A stretch of DNA of 64,000 bases from Roseovarius nanhaiticus (GTDB lineage Bacteria; Pseudomonadota; Alphaproteobacteria; Rhodobacterales; Rhodobacteraceae), in assembly GCF_900156535.1 (NCBI RefSeq), contig NZ_FTNV01000001.1, positions 1,550,001 through 1,614,000 of the forward strand, given 5' to 3'. A model generated the notes under the pieces. The model made no database searches and was not told where the DNA came from. It saw nothing but the letters and a program-made list of their open reading frames with translations. Below are positions 8,619-18,038 of the stretch, one piece after another. The number at the start of each line of letters is the position of its first letter. Position 1 is the first letter of the stretch. The translations under genes and the position numbers were made by a program.

Positions 8619-9332
8619 ATGCGAAAGCTCACTCTGCTTTGCGTGCTGGCACTGGCCGCATGCGATGCCCCTGCGCCCACCAGCGGCCGGGCGCCCGGTC
8701 AGGCGACCGCCGCCGCCCCGTCCAAGCCACCTGCCACGCCGACCTCTGCCAAGATCGCGCAGTTTAAATCCGTCGTCGCGGCGGTCGAGCCGGTGGCCGA
8801 GCGCGAGTGCAACGCGCGCACCAGCAACATCAACTGTGATTTTCGAATTGTCGTCGATGATCGCCCCGGCCAGCCGGCCAACGCGTTCCAGACGGTCGAC
8901 AAGCAGGGCCGCCCCATCCTGGCCTTCAACCTCGCGCTGATTGCCGAGGTGCGCAACCGCGACGAACTGGCCTTTGTCATGGGCCATGAGGCGGCTCATC
9001 ACATCGCCGGACATCTGGACCGGCAGCGCAGCAACGCCATGACCGGCGCCATCCTTCTGGGCGGGCTTGCGGCCATCACGGGCGCGGGTCAGAGCACCGT
9101 GCAAAGCGCAACCGATATTGGCGCCGGCCTCGGTGCGCGCACCTACTCCAAGGATTACGAGCTGGAGGCGGATGCGCTGGGCACAGTCATCACCAGGCGC
9201 GCTGGCTACAATCCCGTGCGCGGTGCTGAATTCTTTACCCAGATCGCAGATCCGGGCGACCGCTTCCTCGGCACGCACCCACCCAACGCGCAGCGCATCG
9301 AGACAGTGAGGCGTGTCGACGCCGGGCTTTGA
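8619..9332 (+). CDS. M48 family metalloprotease lipoprotein
   Basis: 237-residue zinc protease of the BepA/Oma1 type. The HEAAHH motif at residues 123-128 supplies two His ligands and the catalytic Glu, and YELEADALG further on supplies the third ligand. The N terminus is a lipoprotein signal with lipobox LAAC (Cys15), so it should be membrane-anchored in the periplasm. The ATG at 8619 is chosen because a strong GGAGGA site lies 6 bp upstream and it places the signal at the start. At about half the size of BepA it lacks the TPR repeats. It overlaps the next gene by 20 bp. Confidence 0.92.
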   Translation: MRKLTLLCVLALAACDAPAPTSGRAPGQATAAAPSKPPATPTSAKIAQFKSVVAAVEPVAERECNARTSNINCDFRIVVDDRPGQPANAFQTVDKQGRPILAFNLALIAEVRNRDELAFVMGHEAAHHIAGHLDRQRSNAMTGAILLGGLAAITGAGQSTVQSATDIGAGLGARTYSKDYELEADALGTVITRRAGYNPVRGAEFFTQIADPGDRFLGTHPPNAQRIETVRRVDAGL

Positions 9333-9711
9333 TCCCGGCGTGGCGGGCCCCCGCATCTATCAACTGACCGGCGTGGTCAGCGACCGGGGATCGAAATACG
9401 CGGTCTCCGGTGGTGCCGCCGCGTCGCGCGAAGACGCGGACGCGTTTCTCAAGCACCTGAAGCGGGACAAGAAATTCGCCAAGGCAACCCATAACACCTG
9501 GGCTGTGATCCTACCGGACGGCACACCGCTGAAGGGCGACGATGGTGAGGCAGGGGCGGGCATGGTGATCGTGCGCATGCTCGAACGCGAGGGGCTGAAC
9601 GGCTACATCGTGGTCGTGACGCGCTGGTACGGTGGCAAGCATCTGGGCGGTGACCGCTTTCGCCATGTGCAGGCATGCGTCGAGGCATGGCTGGCCGAGT
9701 TTGCGCGCTAG
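9313..9711 (+). CDS. YigZ/IMPACT N-terminal domain (UPF0029) protein
   Basis: 132 residues comprising only the IMPACT N-terminal domain. The conserved stretch runs KFAKATHNTWA, then LKGDDGEAGAG, then VVVTRWYGGKHLGGDR. YigZ-family proteins resemble the eukaryotic translation regulator IMPACT but usually carry a second ferredoxin-like domain, which is absent here. The start codon is GTG, inside the end of the M48 gene. The last 4 bp overlap the convergent hemolysin III gene. The biochemical role is unclear; nucleic-acid binding is proposed for the family. Confidence 0.82.
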   Translation: MSTPGFDPGVAGPRIYQLTGVVSDRGSKYAVSGGAAASREDADAFLKHLKRDKKFAKATHNTWAVILPDGTPLKGDDGEAGAGMVIVRMLEREGLNGYIVVVTRWYGGKHLGGDRFRHVQACVEAWLAEFAR

Positions 9712-10358
9712 GAGGGGGCCGGCAGCAGACCCGCCGCGCTGACGATCCCGCCAAAGAAGCAGGCCGAGGCCATCAGAACGAAAACGTGCCAGATCGCGTT
9801 GGAATAGCGCAGCTTTTCCCACGTATAAAAGGCCAGTCCCGCCGTATAGAGCAGGCCGCCCGCAAGGAGGAAACCTAGGCTGAGCCAAGGCAGGATCCAG
9901 ATCAGCGGCACGAACAGGGTCAGCCCGAGCCATCCAAGCACCAGATACGGCAGAAAGCCCGTGTGCATCCGCCCCGGCCCCGTCGCCAGCTTGGCCGCGG
10001 CGCCCGCCAGCGCCAGCGCCCAGACCACGCTTAGGGTGACATATCCAAACGCGGTCCCGAGAAGGGCCGCAAGCGGCGTGAACGTGCCCGCAATCTTGAC
10101 GTAGATTGCCGCGTGATCCAACCGCCGCAGCGCAGGGCGCAGCACGGTATGGGCCAGCATGTGATAGGCGCCTGACGCGCTTAGCATGATCATGAGAGCG
10201 GCGGAATAAACGGCGAGCGCCGCCCAGATCCCCGCATCCGCCGTGCCGGGCATTTGCAAAAATAGCCGAGCGACGGCTGCAATGCCAAGGGCAATACCAA
10301 TGCAATGCACGATGGCATCGGCCAACCGCTCACCACGGGAATAGGCGGGATAGGACAT
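9708..10358 (-). CDS. Hemolysin III / PAQR family membrane protein
   Basis: 216 residues with seven predicted membrane segments and the family pattern: ERLADAIVHCIGIALG at the start, SGAYHMLAHTVLRPALRRLDH in the second loop, and a final IWHVFVLMASACFF. The His residues in these motifs are the conserved zinc-binding positions of the PAQR family. Despite the name, hydrolase activity on lipids such as ceramides is the more likely biochemistry; the physiological role is not established. It is convergent with the YigZ gene. Confidence 0.88.
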   Translation of the reverse strand: MSYPAYSRGERLADAIVHCIGIALGIAAVARLFLQMPGTADAGIWAALAVYSAALMIMLSASGAYHMLAHTVLRPALRRLDHAAIYVKIAGTFTPLAALLGTAFGYVTLSVVWALALAGAAAKLATGPGRMHTGFLPYLVLGWLGLTLFVPLIWILPWLSLGFLLAGGLLYTAGLAFYTWEKLRYSNAIWHVFVLMASACFFGGIVSAAGLLPAPS

Positions 10359-10458
10359 CAGATGGCGTCCCTCTCAGGTCGAAATGTGACGATAGCCGCG
10401 CCGGAGCATCCGCCGCATGACCAGCATCTGACACCGATCGCGCCGTTTTCAAGCCCAC

Positions 10459-11835
10459 CTAGCGGAGGCGCGCGCCCCAAAGGTCATACTCGCCCGCCTC
10501 GTCCACTTCGACACGCACCAGATCACCGACGCTGAGGCCCTCGGTATCCTCGTCGATAAAGAGGTTGCCGTCGATCTCGGGCGCATCGGCCTTTGTGCGG
10601 CAGGTCGCAATACCGTCCTCATCGATATCGTCGATCAGGACGTCTTGCACGGATCCAACCTTGGCTGCCAATTTCTCTACCGAAATGGCCTGCGCCTTTT
10701 CCATAAAACGATCCCACCGCTCCTGCTTGACCGCGTCCGGCACGTGATCCGGCAGATCGTTCGAGCGCGCGCCAGCGACATTCTCGTACTGGAAACAGCC
10801 GACGCGATCGAGTTGCGCCTCGTCCAGCCAGTCGAGCAGGGTCTGAAACTCGGCTTCCGTCTCACCCGGATAACCGACGATGAAGGTGCTGCGCAGCGTG
10901 ATGTCTGGACAAATGTCGCGCCAGGCCGCGATCTCGTCCAGCGTCTTGGCCGCAGCAGCGGGGCGGGCCATGCGGCGCAAGACATCGGGATGCGCGTGCT
11001 GGAAGGGAATATCGAGATAGGGCAGCACGAGGCTCTCCGCCATTAGCGGAATGAGGTTGCGCACATGCGGATAGGGATAGACGTAATGCAGCCGCACCCA
11101 CGCGCCCAGACTGCCCAGATCGCGCGCCAGATCAGTGATATGCGCGCGGTGGCCACGCTCCTCTGCATGCTTGATATCGACGCCGTAGGCGGAGGTATCC
11201 TGGCTGATGACCAGCAGTTCCTTGACCCCGTTCTCGACCAGCTTTTCCGCCTCGCGCATCACCGCATGCGCCGGGCGCGACGCAAGCCGACCGCGCATGT
11301 CGGGGATGATGCAGAACTTGCACTTGTGATTGCAACCCTCTGAAATCTTTAGGTAAGAGTAATGTCGCGGCGTCAGGCTGACACCCGAGGCTGGCAGAAG
11401 GTCGATATAGGGATCGGGCCGCGGGGGCACGGCGGCATGCACGGCGTCCAGCACCTGCTCATACTGGTGCGGGCCGGTCACGGCCATGACGCTGGGATGC
11501 GCGCCGGTGATGTATTCGGGCTCTGCCCCGAGGCAGCCGGTGACGATGACGCGGCCGTTCTCGGCCAGCGCCTCGCCGATGGCGGCAAGGCTTTCGGCCT
11601 TGGCGCTGTCCAGAAACCCGCACGTGTTGACGATCACCGCATCCGCGCCGGTATAATCGGGCGAGATGCCATATCCCTCGGCACGTAGCCGCGTCAGGAT
11701 GCGCTCGCTGTCGACCAGCGCCTTGGGACAGCCCAGCGACACCATGCCGATATGCGGCTGCCCCTCGCGGCGGGGGGCGGGGGTCAGGCGGGCGCGGGCC
11801 AGATCGGGCCGCAGATCGGGGGGATTTGTGCTCAT
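10459..11835 (-). CDS. rimO: Ribosomal protein uS12 methylthiotransferase RimO
   Basis: 458-residue radical-SAM enzyme that adds a methylthio group to the conserved Asp of ribosomal protein S12. The N-terminal UPF0004 domain begins at [13 protein letters not shown] (Cys36), which distinguishes RimO from MiaB. The radical-SAM cluster is GCNHKCKFC, and the TRAM domain closes the protein ([17 protein letters not shown]). The ATG at 11835 gives the normal family length; a much longer open frame runs upstream through the start of the AsmA gene and is ignored. It is divergent from the AsmA gene. Confidence 0.96.
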   Translation of the reverse strand: MSTNPPDLRPDLARARLTPAPRREGQPHIGMVSLGCPKALVDSERILTRLRAEGYGISPDYTGADAVIVNTCGFLDSAKAESLAAIGEALAENGRVIVTGCLGAEPEYITGAHPSVMAVTGPHQYEQVLDAVHAAVPPRPDPYIDLLPASGVSLTPRHYSYLKISEGCNHKCKFCIIPDMRGRLASRPAHAVMREAEKLVENGVKELLVISQDTSAYGVDIKHAEERGHRAHITDLARDLGSLGAWVRLHYVYPYPHVRNLIPLMAESLVLPYLDIPFQHAHPDVLRRMARPAAAAKTLDEIAAWRDICPDITLRSTFIVGYPGETEAEFQTLLDWLDEAQLDRVGCFQYENVAGARSNDLPDHVPDAVKQERWDRFMEKAQAISVEKLAAKVGSVQDVLIDDIDEDGIATCRTKADAPEIDGNLFIDEDTEGLSVGDLVRVEVDEAGEYDLWGARLR

Positions 11836-11955
11836 TGGCGCGATATAGACGCTCCGGGCTGGCGGCAAAAGGGGCAAACTATTGCCGCGCCGCGGGCGCG
11901 CGCCTAAGCTGCCCCGCAAAAGGGCGCCGCAATGCCCGAGACAGCGAGGCTGCAC

Positions 11956-13941
11956 ATGAAATTCCTGACCAAGATCATCGGCTTCGTCCTGGTTGCGGCG
12001 CTTCTGGCCGTGGGCGCGCTCTTTTTCCTGCCGGGCGAACGGATCGCGCGCATCGCCGCCGAGCGGATCAGCACCATGACGGGCCGCGAGGTCACGATGA
12101 CGGGCGATACCTCGATCAGTTTCTACCCGGTTCTGGGCATCAGCACGGGCCGCACGACCATCGCCAATGCCGATTGGGCCAGCGGAGGCCCCATGCTCGA
12201 AGCGGACAGTTTCAAGGTGGGCGTCGATCCCGTGGCCCTGATCGGCGGCGAAGTGCGTATCACCGGCCTCGAGGTCGCGCGCCCCCGCATCGTGATCGAG
12301 CGGGACGCGAATGGCCGGGGCAACTGGGAAATCGGCGTCGACGGCGTGGCCCAATCGGGGCAGGGCGCAGGCGGCGGCGCAGGCGGTTCAGGCGGCGAGG
12401 CGGCGCAGTCGCGCGCCTTGGCCCTGACGCTGGACCGGGCGCTTATCACCGATGCGTCGGTCACCTATATCGACGCGCGCAGCGGCACCCGGCAACAGAT
12501 GTCGGGCGTCAGCCTGGAACTGCGCTGGCCCGATTACAACGGTGAGGCGACGTTCGATCTGGTCCTGCGGCCCGCCGATCAGGACGTGCGCTTTGCGGGA
12601 ACGATCAATCAGCTTGGCCCGCTGATCGAGGGCGGCGTGTCACCCCTCGACGTCACCGTGTCCACGGATGGCGTCACCCTCAGGCTTGACGGCCGCGCCA
12701 GCGCCGCGCCGCAACTGGACGCGCGCATGACGGCGGACATCGACAGCACCGCCCGCTTCATGGGCGCGCTTGGCCTGCCGCCGGCCGATCTGCCCCGGGG
12801 GCTGGGCCGCGAAATCTCGGCCACGGGTCAGCTGAGCGTGACCGAGGATCTCCGCATCTCCCTGCGCGACATGACGCTGGGCCTTGGCGGCAACACCCTG
12901 ACCGGCGCGCTTGATGTGGTGACCGCAGGCACCCGCCCGCGCCTCACCGCGCGGCTGGATGCGGGCGCGCTGGACCTCGCCATGCTCTCGCCCGGCGGTG
13001 GCGGCGGCGGCGGCCCCGCACCGGCCAGCGGCGATGATGGCTGGTCGCGCGCGCCTATCAATGCCAGCGCGCTGGGCCTTGCCGATGCGGATATCGCGCT
13101 GACTGCCGATAGCCTCGATCTGGGCCAGTTCACCTTCGGCGCCGCCGATATCGGCCTCACCATCGACAATGCGCGCGCCGTCGCAACGCTGCGCCGGCTC
13201 GAGGGCTATGGCGGCGCGCTGACGGGGCAGGCGGTGGCCAACAACCGCTCGGGCCTATCGGTGGGCGGCGATCTCGAGGCGCGCGGCATCGATATGGAGC
13301 GCTTCCTGACCGATGCCGCGGGGATCACACGCTTTTCCACCACCGGCACCCTGGCGGTCGATTTTCTGGGCGTCGGCCAATCGGTGCACGACATCATGAA
13401 CAGTCTCAGCGGCAATCTCAGCGTCGCCACCGGGCGCGGGGTCATTTCGGGCTTCGACCTCGACCGCCTGATGCGCACCGGCGATGGCAGCGGCGGCACC
13501 ACCGTTTTTGATCAGACGGGCGCCAGCTTCGTGATCGAGGGGGGCAACATGCGCGGCGATGATCTCAGGATGTCGATGCCGCTGGCCACCGCGACCGGCA
13601 AGGGCCGCATCGGCCTTGGTGCGCGCGATATCGACTATCTCTTCACGCCCGTCCTTCTGCAAGGCGAGAACAGCCGCGGCCTTGCCATCCCGGTCAGCAT
13701 AACCGGCCCATGGTCAAATCCACGCATCCGGCCCGATCTGGAAAAGGCGATTGACCTCAACCTGCGCGAAGAACGCAAGGAGCTTGAGAAGAAGGCCCGC
13801 GAGGAGGTGGACCGCGAGATCGACAAATTCGTCGAGAAGGAGCTGGGCGTCACCCGGCAAGAAGGCCGGTCGGTTGAAGATGCGCTGAGGGACAGTGTCA
13901 AGGATCAGGCTGTCAAGGAGCTCTTCAAGCTCTTCGACTGA
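11956..13941 (+). CDS. AsmA family protein
   Basis: 661-residue inner-membrane-anchored protein of the AsmA type, related to bridge-like lipid-transport proteins. One N-terminal membrane helix (residues about 8-25, [19 protein letters not shown]) precedes a long periplasmic beta-rich domain. [17 protein letters not shown] and the later [20 protein letters not shown] are characteristic of the family, and the charged helical tail is typical. A Gly-rich linker sits near residue 140 and a poly-Gly run near 353. ATG 11956 is preferred over 11932 because it puts MKFLTKIIG at the start with a GAGG site upstream. Outer-membrane assembly or phospholipid transport is inferred from the family. Confidence 0.88.
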   Translation: MKFLTKIIGFVLVAALLAVGALFFLPGERIARIAAERISTMTGREVTMTGDTSISFYPVLGISTGRTTIANADWASGGPMLEADSFKVGVDPVALIGGEVRITGLEVARPRIVIERDANGRGNWEIGVDGVAQSGQGAGGGAGGSGGEAAQSRALALTLDRALITDASVTYIDARSGTRQQMSGVSLELRWPDYNGEATFDLVLRPADQDVRFAGTINQLGPLIEGGVSPLDVTVSTDGVTLRLDGRASAAPQLDARMTADIDSTARFMGALGLPPADLPRGLGREISATGQLSVTEDLRISLRDMTLGLGGNTLTGALDVVTAGTRPRLTARLDAGALDLAMLSPGGGGGGGPAPASGDDGWSRAPINASALGLADADIALTADSLDLGQFTFGAADIGLTIDNARAVATLRRLEGYGGALTGQAVANNRSGLSVGGDLEARGIDMERFLTDAAGITRFSTTGTLAVDFLGVGQSVHDIMNSLSGNLSVATGRGVISGFDLDRLMRTGDGSGGTTVFDQTGASFVIEGGNMRGDDLRMSMPLATATGKGRIGLGARDIDYLFTPVLLQGENSRGLAIPVSITGPWSNPRIRPDLEKAIDLNLREERKELEKKAREEVDREIDKFVEKELGVTRQEGRSVEDALRDSVKDQAVKELFKLFD

Positions 13942-13950
13942 CTGCCCGTC

Positions 13951-13972
13951 TTCATCTTGGCAGAAATACTCG
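13951..13972 (+). repeat. Dispersed 3'-end repeat, copy 1
   Basis: TTCATCTTGGCAGAAATACT, a one-base variant of a motif found after several genes in this window (see 19453, 39222 and 47346). It sits 10 bp after the AsmA stop, between convergent asmA and gcrA. Confidence 0.7.
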
Positions 13973-13996
13973 CGCCGCAGGCATCCCCAGACCTGC

Positions 13997-14023
13997 AAAA
14001 GCCCCGCCGGATCGGACGGGGCT
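13997..14023 (-). terminator. Rho-independent terminator of gcrA
   Basis: Six-bp GC-only arms (GCCCCG/CGGGGC at 14001-14006 and 14017-14022) with a 10-nt loop, followed in the leftward direction by a short T run. It is 23 bp past the gcrA stop. Confidence 0.7.
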
Positions 14024-14045
14024 CTAGGCAGGTCATAAAAACCGT

Positions 14046-14672
14046 TTAGCGCCGGCGATCCCGACGCGAACTCATCGGCTGGAACGCGACGCCCACATGC
14101 GCCTCGCAATAGGGCTTGCCGGCCTGAGAGGGCAGGCCGCAGAACCAGAAATCATCTGTGGCCGGATCGCCCACGGGCCATTTGCAGGTGCGCGACGTCA
14201 GCTCCATCAAAGACAGCTTTTTGGCTTTCTTCTCGACTTCACTGACTTTGGCGAGCGCCTTGGGATCGATCTCATTGGTCGAGGGCTGCGGCGGCAGGGG
14301 CTGACCTGCGGGAATGATCGGCTTGATCCGGGTCACGGGCGCGGCGGGCGCCTCCTCGGCCTTGTCTTCTTCGGGCGCAGGGGCCGGATCTGCCTTGGCG
14401 GGATGTGCCGACGCGGATTTTGCTGCGGGCTTGGACGGCTTTGCCGCGGGTTTGGGTGCGGGTTTTGGCGTCTCGGACGCGGGCGCCTCGGAGGCGGCAC
14501 TGGCCCCGGCACTGCCCGCACCGCCATTGCGGTTCGACAGGCCCAAGCGGTGCACCTTCCCGATCACGGCGTTACGCGTCACGCCGCCCAGCTCTTTCGC
14601 GATCTGGCTGGCGGATTGGCCCTCGCCCCACATTCTCTTCAGCGTCTCGACGCGTTCGTCGCTCCAGGACAT
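14046..14672 (-). CDS. gcrA: GcrA cell-cycle regulator
   Basis: 208-residue transcription factor of Alphaproteobacteria that works with sigma-70 and CcrM-dependent GANTC methylation to control cell-cycle genes. The N-terminal winged-helix region is diagnostic: MSWSDERVETLKRMWGEG, then GGVTRNAVIGKVHRLGLS. A long low-complexity linker rich in Ala, Pro and Lys (residues about 50-125) leads to a conserved C-terminal sigma-interaction domain with CKWPVGDP and FCGLP. Length and architecture match the family. It is a single gene with its own terminator. The linker is longer than in Caulobacter, as is common in Rhodobacteraceae. Confidence 0.95.
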   Translation of the reverse strand: MSWSDERVETLKRMWGEGQSASQIAKELGGVTRNAVIGKVHRLGLSNRNGGAGSAGASAASEAPASETPKPAPKPAAKPSKPAAKSASAHPAKADPAPAPEEDKAEEAPAAPVTRIKPIIPAGQPLPPQPSTNEIDPKALAKVSEVEKKAKKLSLMELTSRTCKWPVGDPATDDFWFCGLPSQAGKPYCEAHVGVAFQPMSSRRDRRR

Positions 14673-14885
14673 AGGCGGCCCGTTCCTTACCTCTGGGATG
14701 CGCGGCCTTCGGGGCAGCGCTTTCCCGTAAATTTCAAGAGTGCTCTATTCTAATCACTCATGTCCGAGTTACAAGGTGTCGAATCGGCCCCGCCGAGCTC
14801 TTGGCGCCCCGCCGAACGCCCGCATACTGCGCGGCCTATCCGAGCCGCCACGTCCGCGCGCCGCAAAAGACAAATGAGGCATGAC

Positions 14886-15725
14886 ATGCAGACCCGATCC
14901 TCCGATGCCGCCAGCCGCCCCGCCCGTGATTTCACCGATATGGGCACTCGCCGTTTCGGCGCGGTCAACTGGCTTGGTCTTGGCACACTTTGCTGGCGCG
15001 AGATCATGCGCTTCACCGCCGTCTGGACGCAGACGCTGCTGGCGCCGCTGGCCACCGCCGCTCTCTTCCTTGTCATCTTTACGATCGCCATTGGCCCCAC
15101 GCGCGGCGATGTGATGGGCGTGCCGTTCACGCATTTCATCGCGCCGGGCATCCTTATGATGACCGTGATTCAGAACGCCTTTGCCAACACCTCGTCTTCG
15201 ATCGTGATCGGAAAGGTGCAAGGCAATATCGTCGACACCCTCATGCCGCCCCTCAGCCCGGCCGAGCTGGTCACTGGCTATCTTGTCGGTGCCATCGGAC
15301 GCGGCCTTTTTGTGGCGGTGGCCATCTCGGCAGGCATCGCCATCTTCCTCGGCATCATGCCGCTGCATCCCTTCATGCTGATCGGCTATGTCATTCTCGG
15401 CTCGGCTTTCATGGGGGCAGTCGGCATCGTCGCGGGGATTTTTGCCAACAAGTTTGATCAGATGGCCGCGATCACGAATTTCGTCGTAACCCCGCTCGCG
15501 TTTCTGTCCGGCACCTTCTACTCAGTCGAAGCGCTGCCCCCGGTGCTGAACGAGATCACCCATTTCAACCCGATTTTCTACCTGATCGACGGGCTGCGCT
15601 ATTCGGTGCTGGGCGTGTCTGACAGCGCCCCTGCACTCGGGGCCACCATTGCGCTTCTCTCGACGCTGGCGGTGTCGGGGATCGCGCTTGCGATGTTCAT
15701 GCGGGGCTACCGGCTCAAGGCGTAA
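14886..15725 (+). CDS. ABC-2 type transporter permease
   Basis: 279 residues, six predicted membrane helices, ABC-2 permease family. LAPLATAALFLVIFTIAIG, PGILMMTVIQNAFANTSSS, and PLAFLSGTFYSVEALP are typical. Such permeases export polysaccharides or lipids, or provide drug resistance, together with a separate ATPase; no ATPase gene is adjacent. The start at 14886 has a GAGG site 8 bp upstream; an in-frame upstream ATG at 14760 lacks conservation-like sequence and was not used. It stands alone between divergent gcrA and the arginine genes. Substrate unknown. Confidence 0.88.
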   Translation: MQTRSSDAASRPARDFTDMGTRRFGAVNWLGLGTLCWREIMRFTAVWTQTLLAPLATAALFLVIFTIAIGPTRGDVMGVPFTHFIAPGILMMTVIQNAFANTSSSIVIGKVQGNIVDTLMPPLSPAELVTGYLVGAIGRGLFVAVAISAGIAIFLGIMPLHPFMLIGYVILGSAFMGAVGIVAGIFANKFDQMAAITNFVVTPLAFLSGTFYSVEALPPVLNEITHFNPIFYLIDGLRYSVLGVSDSAPALGATIALLSTLAVSGIALAMFMRGYRLKA

Positions 15726-15810
15726 CGGGGCCAGCGGCGCCGCGCCGCCGAGTTGACAGGCGCGCGTGCCTGCGGCACTCCTTGGCGCCTGACCCAAAGG
15801 AACTGCCGCC

Positions 15811-16986
15811 ATGATCCCGTCCATCCTGCCCACCTATAATCGCGCGCCGCTCAGCTTTGTCCGAGGCGAGGGCGCCTGGCTGATCGAGGCGGACGGCAGG
15901 CGATTTCTCGATCTCGGCGCCGGGATCGCCGTCAATGCGCTGGGCCACGCACACCCCGCGCTGGTCGCGGCGCTGACCGCGCAGGCAGGCACGCTTTGGC
16001 ACACCTCGAACCTCTACCAGATCCCCGCGCAGCAAGAGCTGGCAGACCGGCTGACTGCCGCCACCTTTGCCGATACGGTCTTTTTCACCAACTCCGGCAC
16101 CGAGGCGTGCGAGTTGGCCGTCAAGATGGCGCGCCGTCATTTCCATGACGCGGGCCAGCCCGACCGCACCCAGATCATCGCATTCGAAGGCTCGTTCCAC
16201 GGCCGCTCCTCGGCCGGGATCGCGGCGGCAGGCTCGGAAAAGATGACGCATGGCTTCGGCCCGCTCCTGCCGGGCTTTACGCATCTGCCCTGGGGCGATC
16301 ACGACGCGCTTCAGGGCGCCATCACGGGCCAAACCGCCGCCATCCTGATCGAGCCGGTGCAGGGCGAGGGCGGCATCCGCCCGCTGCCCGATCAATGCCT
16401 CAAGGGCCTGCGCGATCTCTGCGACGAACGCGGCATCCTGCTGATCCTTGACGAGGTGCAATGCGGCATGGGCCGCACGGGCCGCCTCTTTGCCCATGAA
16501 TGGGCCGGTGTGGAGCCCGACATCATGATGGTCGCCAAGGGTATCGGCGGCGGCTTTCCCTTGGGCGCGGTGCTGGCCACCGAACACGCCGCCAGCGCCA
16601 TGGTGGCGGGCACCCACGGCTCCACCTATGGAGGCAACCCGCTGGCCTGTGCTGTTGGCAACGCGGTGATGGAGGAGGTGGCGACCGAGGCGTTTCTGCA
16701 ATCCGTGCGCGCTCGCGCCGGATACATGCGCCAACGGCTCGAGGCGCTGGTTGCCGCACACCCGGACGTGTTTGAGGCCGTGCGCGGCACCGGGTTGATG
16801 CTGGGCCTCAAATGCAAGGCGCCCAACACGGATGTGCTGGCTGCCTGCTACGATCAGCTCCTTTGCACCGTCCCCGCCGCCGATAACGTGCTGCGCCTGC
16901 TGCCCCCGCTCAATATCACCGAGGCCGAAATCGCCGAGGCGCTCTCCCGCCTCGACAAAGCCGCCAGCACGCTTTCTTCTTGCTGA
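15811..16986 (+). CDS. argD: Acetylornithine aminotransferase
   Basis: 391-residue class-III PLP aminotransferase that converts N-acetylglutamate semialdehyde and glutamate into N-acetylornithine and 2-oxoglutarate in arginine synthesis. [18 protein letters not shown] binds the cofactor phosphate, [14 protein letters not shown] contains the Asp that contacts the pyridine ring, and [14 protein letters not shown] carries the Schiff-base Lys (Lys243). Its position 62 bp before argF supports the arginine assignment over other ornithine or GABA aminotransferases. Like many ArgDs it may also serve as succinyldiaminopimelate aminotransferase in lysine synthesis. Confidence 0.95.
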   Translation: MIPSILPTYNRAPLSFVRGEGAWLIEADGRRFLDLGAGIAVNALGHAHPALVAALTAQAGTLWHTSNLYQIPAQQELADRLTAATFADTVFFTNSGTEACELAVKMARRHFHDAGQPDRTQIIAFEGSFHGRSSAGIAAAGSEKMTHGFGPLLPGFTHLPWGDHDALQGAITGQTAAILIEPVQGEGGIRPLPDQCLKGLRDLCDERGILLILDEVQCGMGRTGRLFAHEWAGVEPDIMMVAKGIGGGFPLGAVLATEHAASAMVAGTHGSTYGGNPLACAVGNAVMEEVATEAFLQSVRARAGYMRQRLEALVAAHPDVFEAVRGTGLMLGLKCKAPNTDVLAACYDQLLCTVPAADNVLRLLPPLNITEAEIAEALSRLDKAASTLSSC

Positions 16987-16996
16987 AAATATCCTA
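16974..16996 (+). repeat. Dispersed 3'-end repeat, divergent copy 2
   Basis: TTTCTTCTTGCTGAAAATAT covers the end of argD and its stop. It resembles the right half of the inverted pair at 23811-23866 more than the 39222 type. Match to the family is partial. Confidence 0.45.
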
Positions 16997-17048
16997 CGGG
17001 GGTGCGGGGGTGTAAAACCCCTGCCGCCGCCCGCAACGGGACCTGCAC

Positions 17049-17975
17049 ATGAACCATTTTCTCGACATCCACAAAACCGATCCCGCTGCGCTGCGCGGCA
17101 TCATCGACAATGCCGCCGCGATGAAGACGGCCCGCGCGGGCCGCACGCGCGGCGCGTCAGATGACGAGCTGCCTCTGGCGGGACGGATGGTCGCGCTCAT
17201 CTTCGAGAAACCCTCGACGCGCACGCGCGTCAGCTTCGATGTGGGCGTGCGCCAGATGGGCGGGCAGTCCATGCTGCTCTCGGGCACCGAAATGCAGCTG
17301 GGCCATGGCGAGACCATCGCCGACACGGCCCGCGTCCTCAGCCGTTACGTCGATCTCATCATGATCCGCACCTTCGACGAGTCGGTCCTGATCGAGATGG
17401 CGGATTACGCCGATGTGCCCGTCATCAATGGCCTGACCGACCGCACCCATCCCTGCCAGATCATGGCCGATATCCTCACCTATGAGGAGCATCGCGGACC
17501 AATCAAAGGCAAGAAGGTCGTCTGGTCGGGCGATGGCAACAATGTTTGCGCATCCTTTTTGCATGCGGCGGCGCAGTTCGGCTTCGACCTCACTTTTACC
17601 GGGCCGGTCCAGCTGGAGCCCGAGCAGGAGTTCATCGGCCTCGCCCGCAAGGCCGGCGCGCGCATCACGGTCGAGCGGGATCCGCACAAGGCGGTCGCGG
17701 GCGCCGATCTGGTCGTTACGGATACCTGGGTCAGCATGCATGACAGCCAATCCGCCAAGGAGCGGCGCCATAACATGCTGCGCCCCTATCAGGTGAATGA
17801 GGCATTGATGGCCTCGGCCAAGCCCGACGCGCTGTTCATGCACTGCCTGCCGGCCCACCGCGAGGAAGAGGTCACGAGCGCCGTCATGGATGGCCCCGGC
17901 TCGGTCGTCTTCGACGAGGCCGAGAACCGCCTTCACGCGCAGAAGGCGATCATGCGCTGGTGCCTCGGCGTCTGA
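17049..17975 (+). CDS. argF: Ornithine carbamoyltransferase
   Basis: 308 residues; joins ornithine and carbamoyl phosphate to form citrulline. All signature motifs are present: the carbamoyl-phosphate site [20 protein letters not shown] (His-Pro-Cys-Gln), the ornithine-side SMHD segment, and the catalytic HCLPAHR loop. Length is standard. It lies 62 bp after argD on the same strand, so the two are probably one operon. The next gene, a 6-phosphogluconate dehydrogenase, follows after 63 bp and may be co-transcribed. Confidence 0.97.
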   Translation: MNHFLDIHKTDPAALRGIIDNAAAMKTARAGRTRGASDDELPLAGRMVALIFEKPSTRTRVSFDVGVRQMGGQSMLLSGTEMQLGHGETIADTARVLSRYVDLIMIRTFDESVLIEMADYADVPVINGLTDRTHPCQIMADILTYEEHRGPIKGKKVVWSGDGNNVCASFLHAAAQFGFDLTFTGPVQLEPEQEFIGLARKAGARITVERDPHKAVAGADLVVTDTWVSMHDSQSAKERRHNMLRPYQVNEALMASAKPDALFMHCLPAHREEEVTSAVMDGPGSVVFDEAENRLHAQKAIMRWCLGV

Positions 17976-18038
17976 GCGCCGCCTTGCAAACGCCCGCGCC
18001 GCGCGCCTAGGCTGCAGCCATAGCAGGGGGAGTGCGAC

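Noticed and set aside
11836-12354. N-terminal extension of the rimO frame
   Set aside because: It is antisense to the start of the AsmA gene and lacks any RimO-like sequence.
13000-13030. Poly-Gly run in the AsmA protein as a possible frameshift or repeat artefact
   Set aside because: The frame stays open and the flanking AsmA domains are in phase; a Gly linker explains it.
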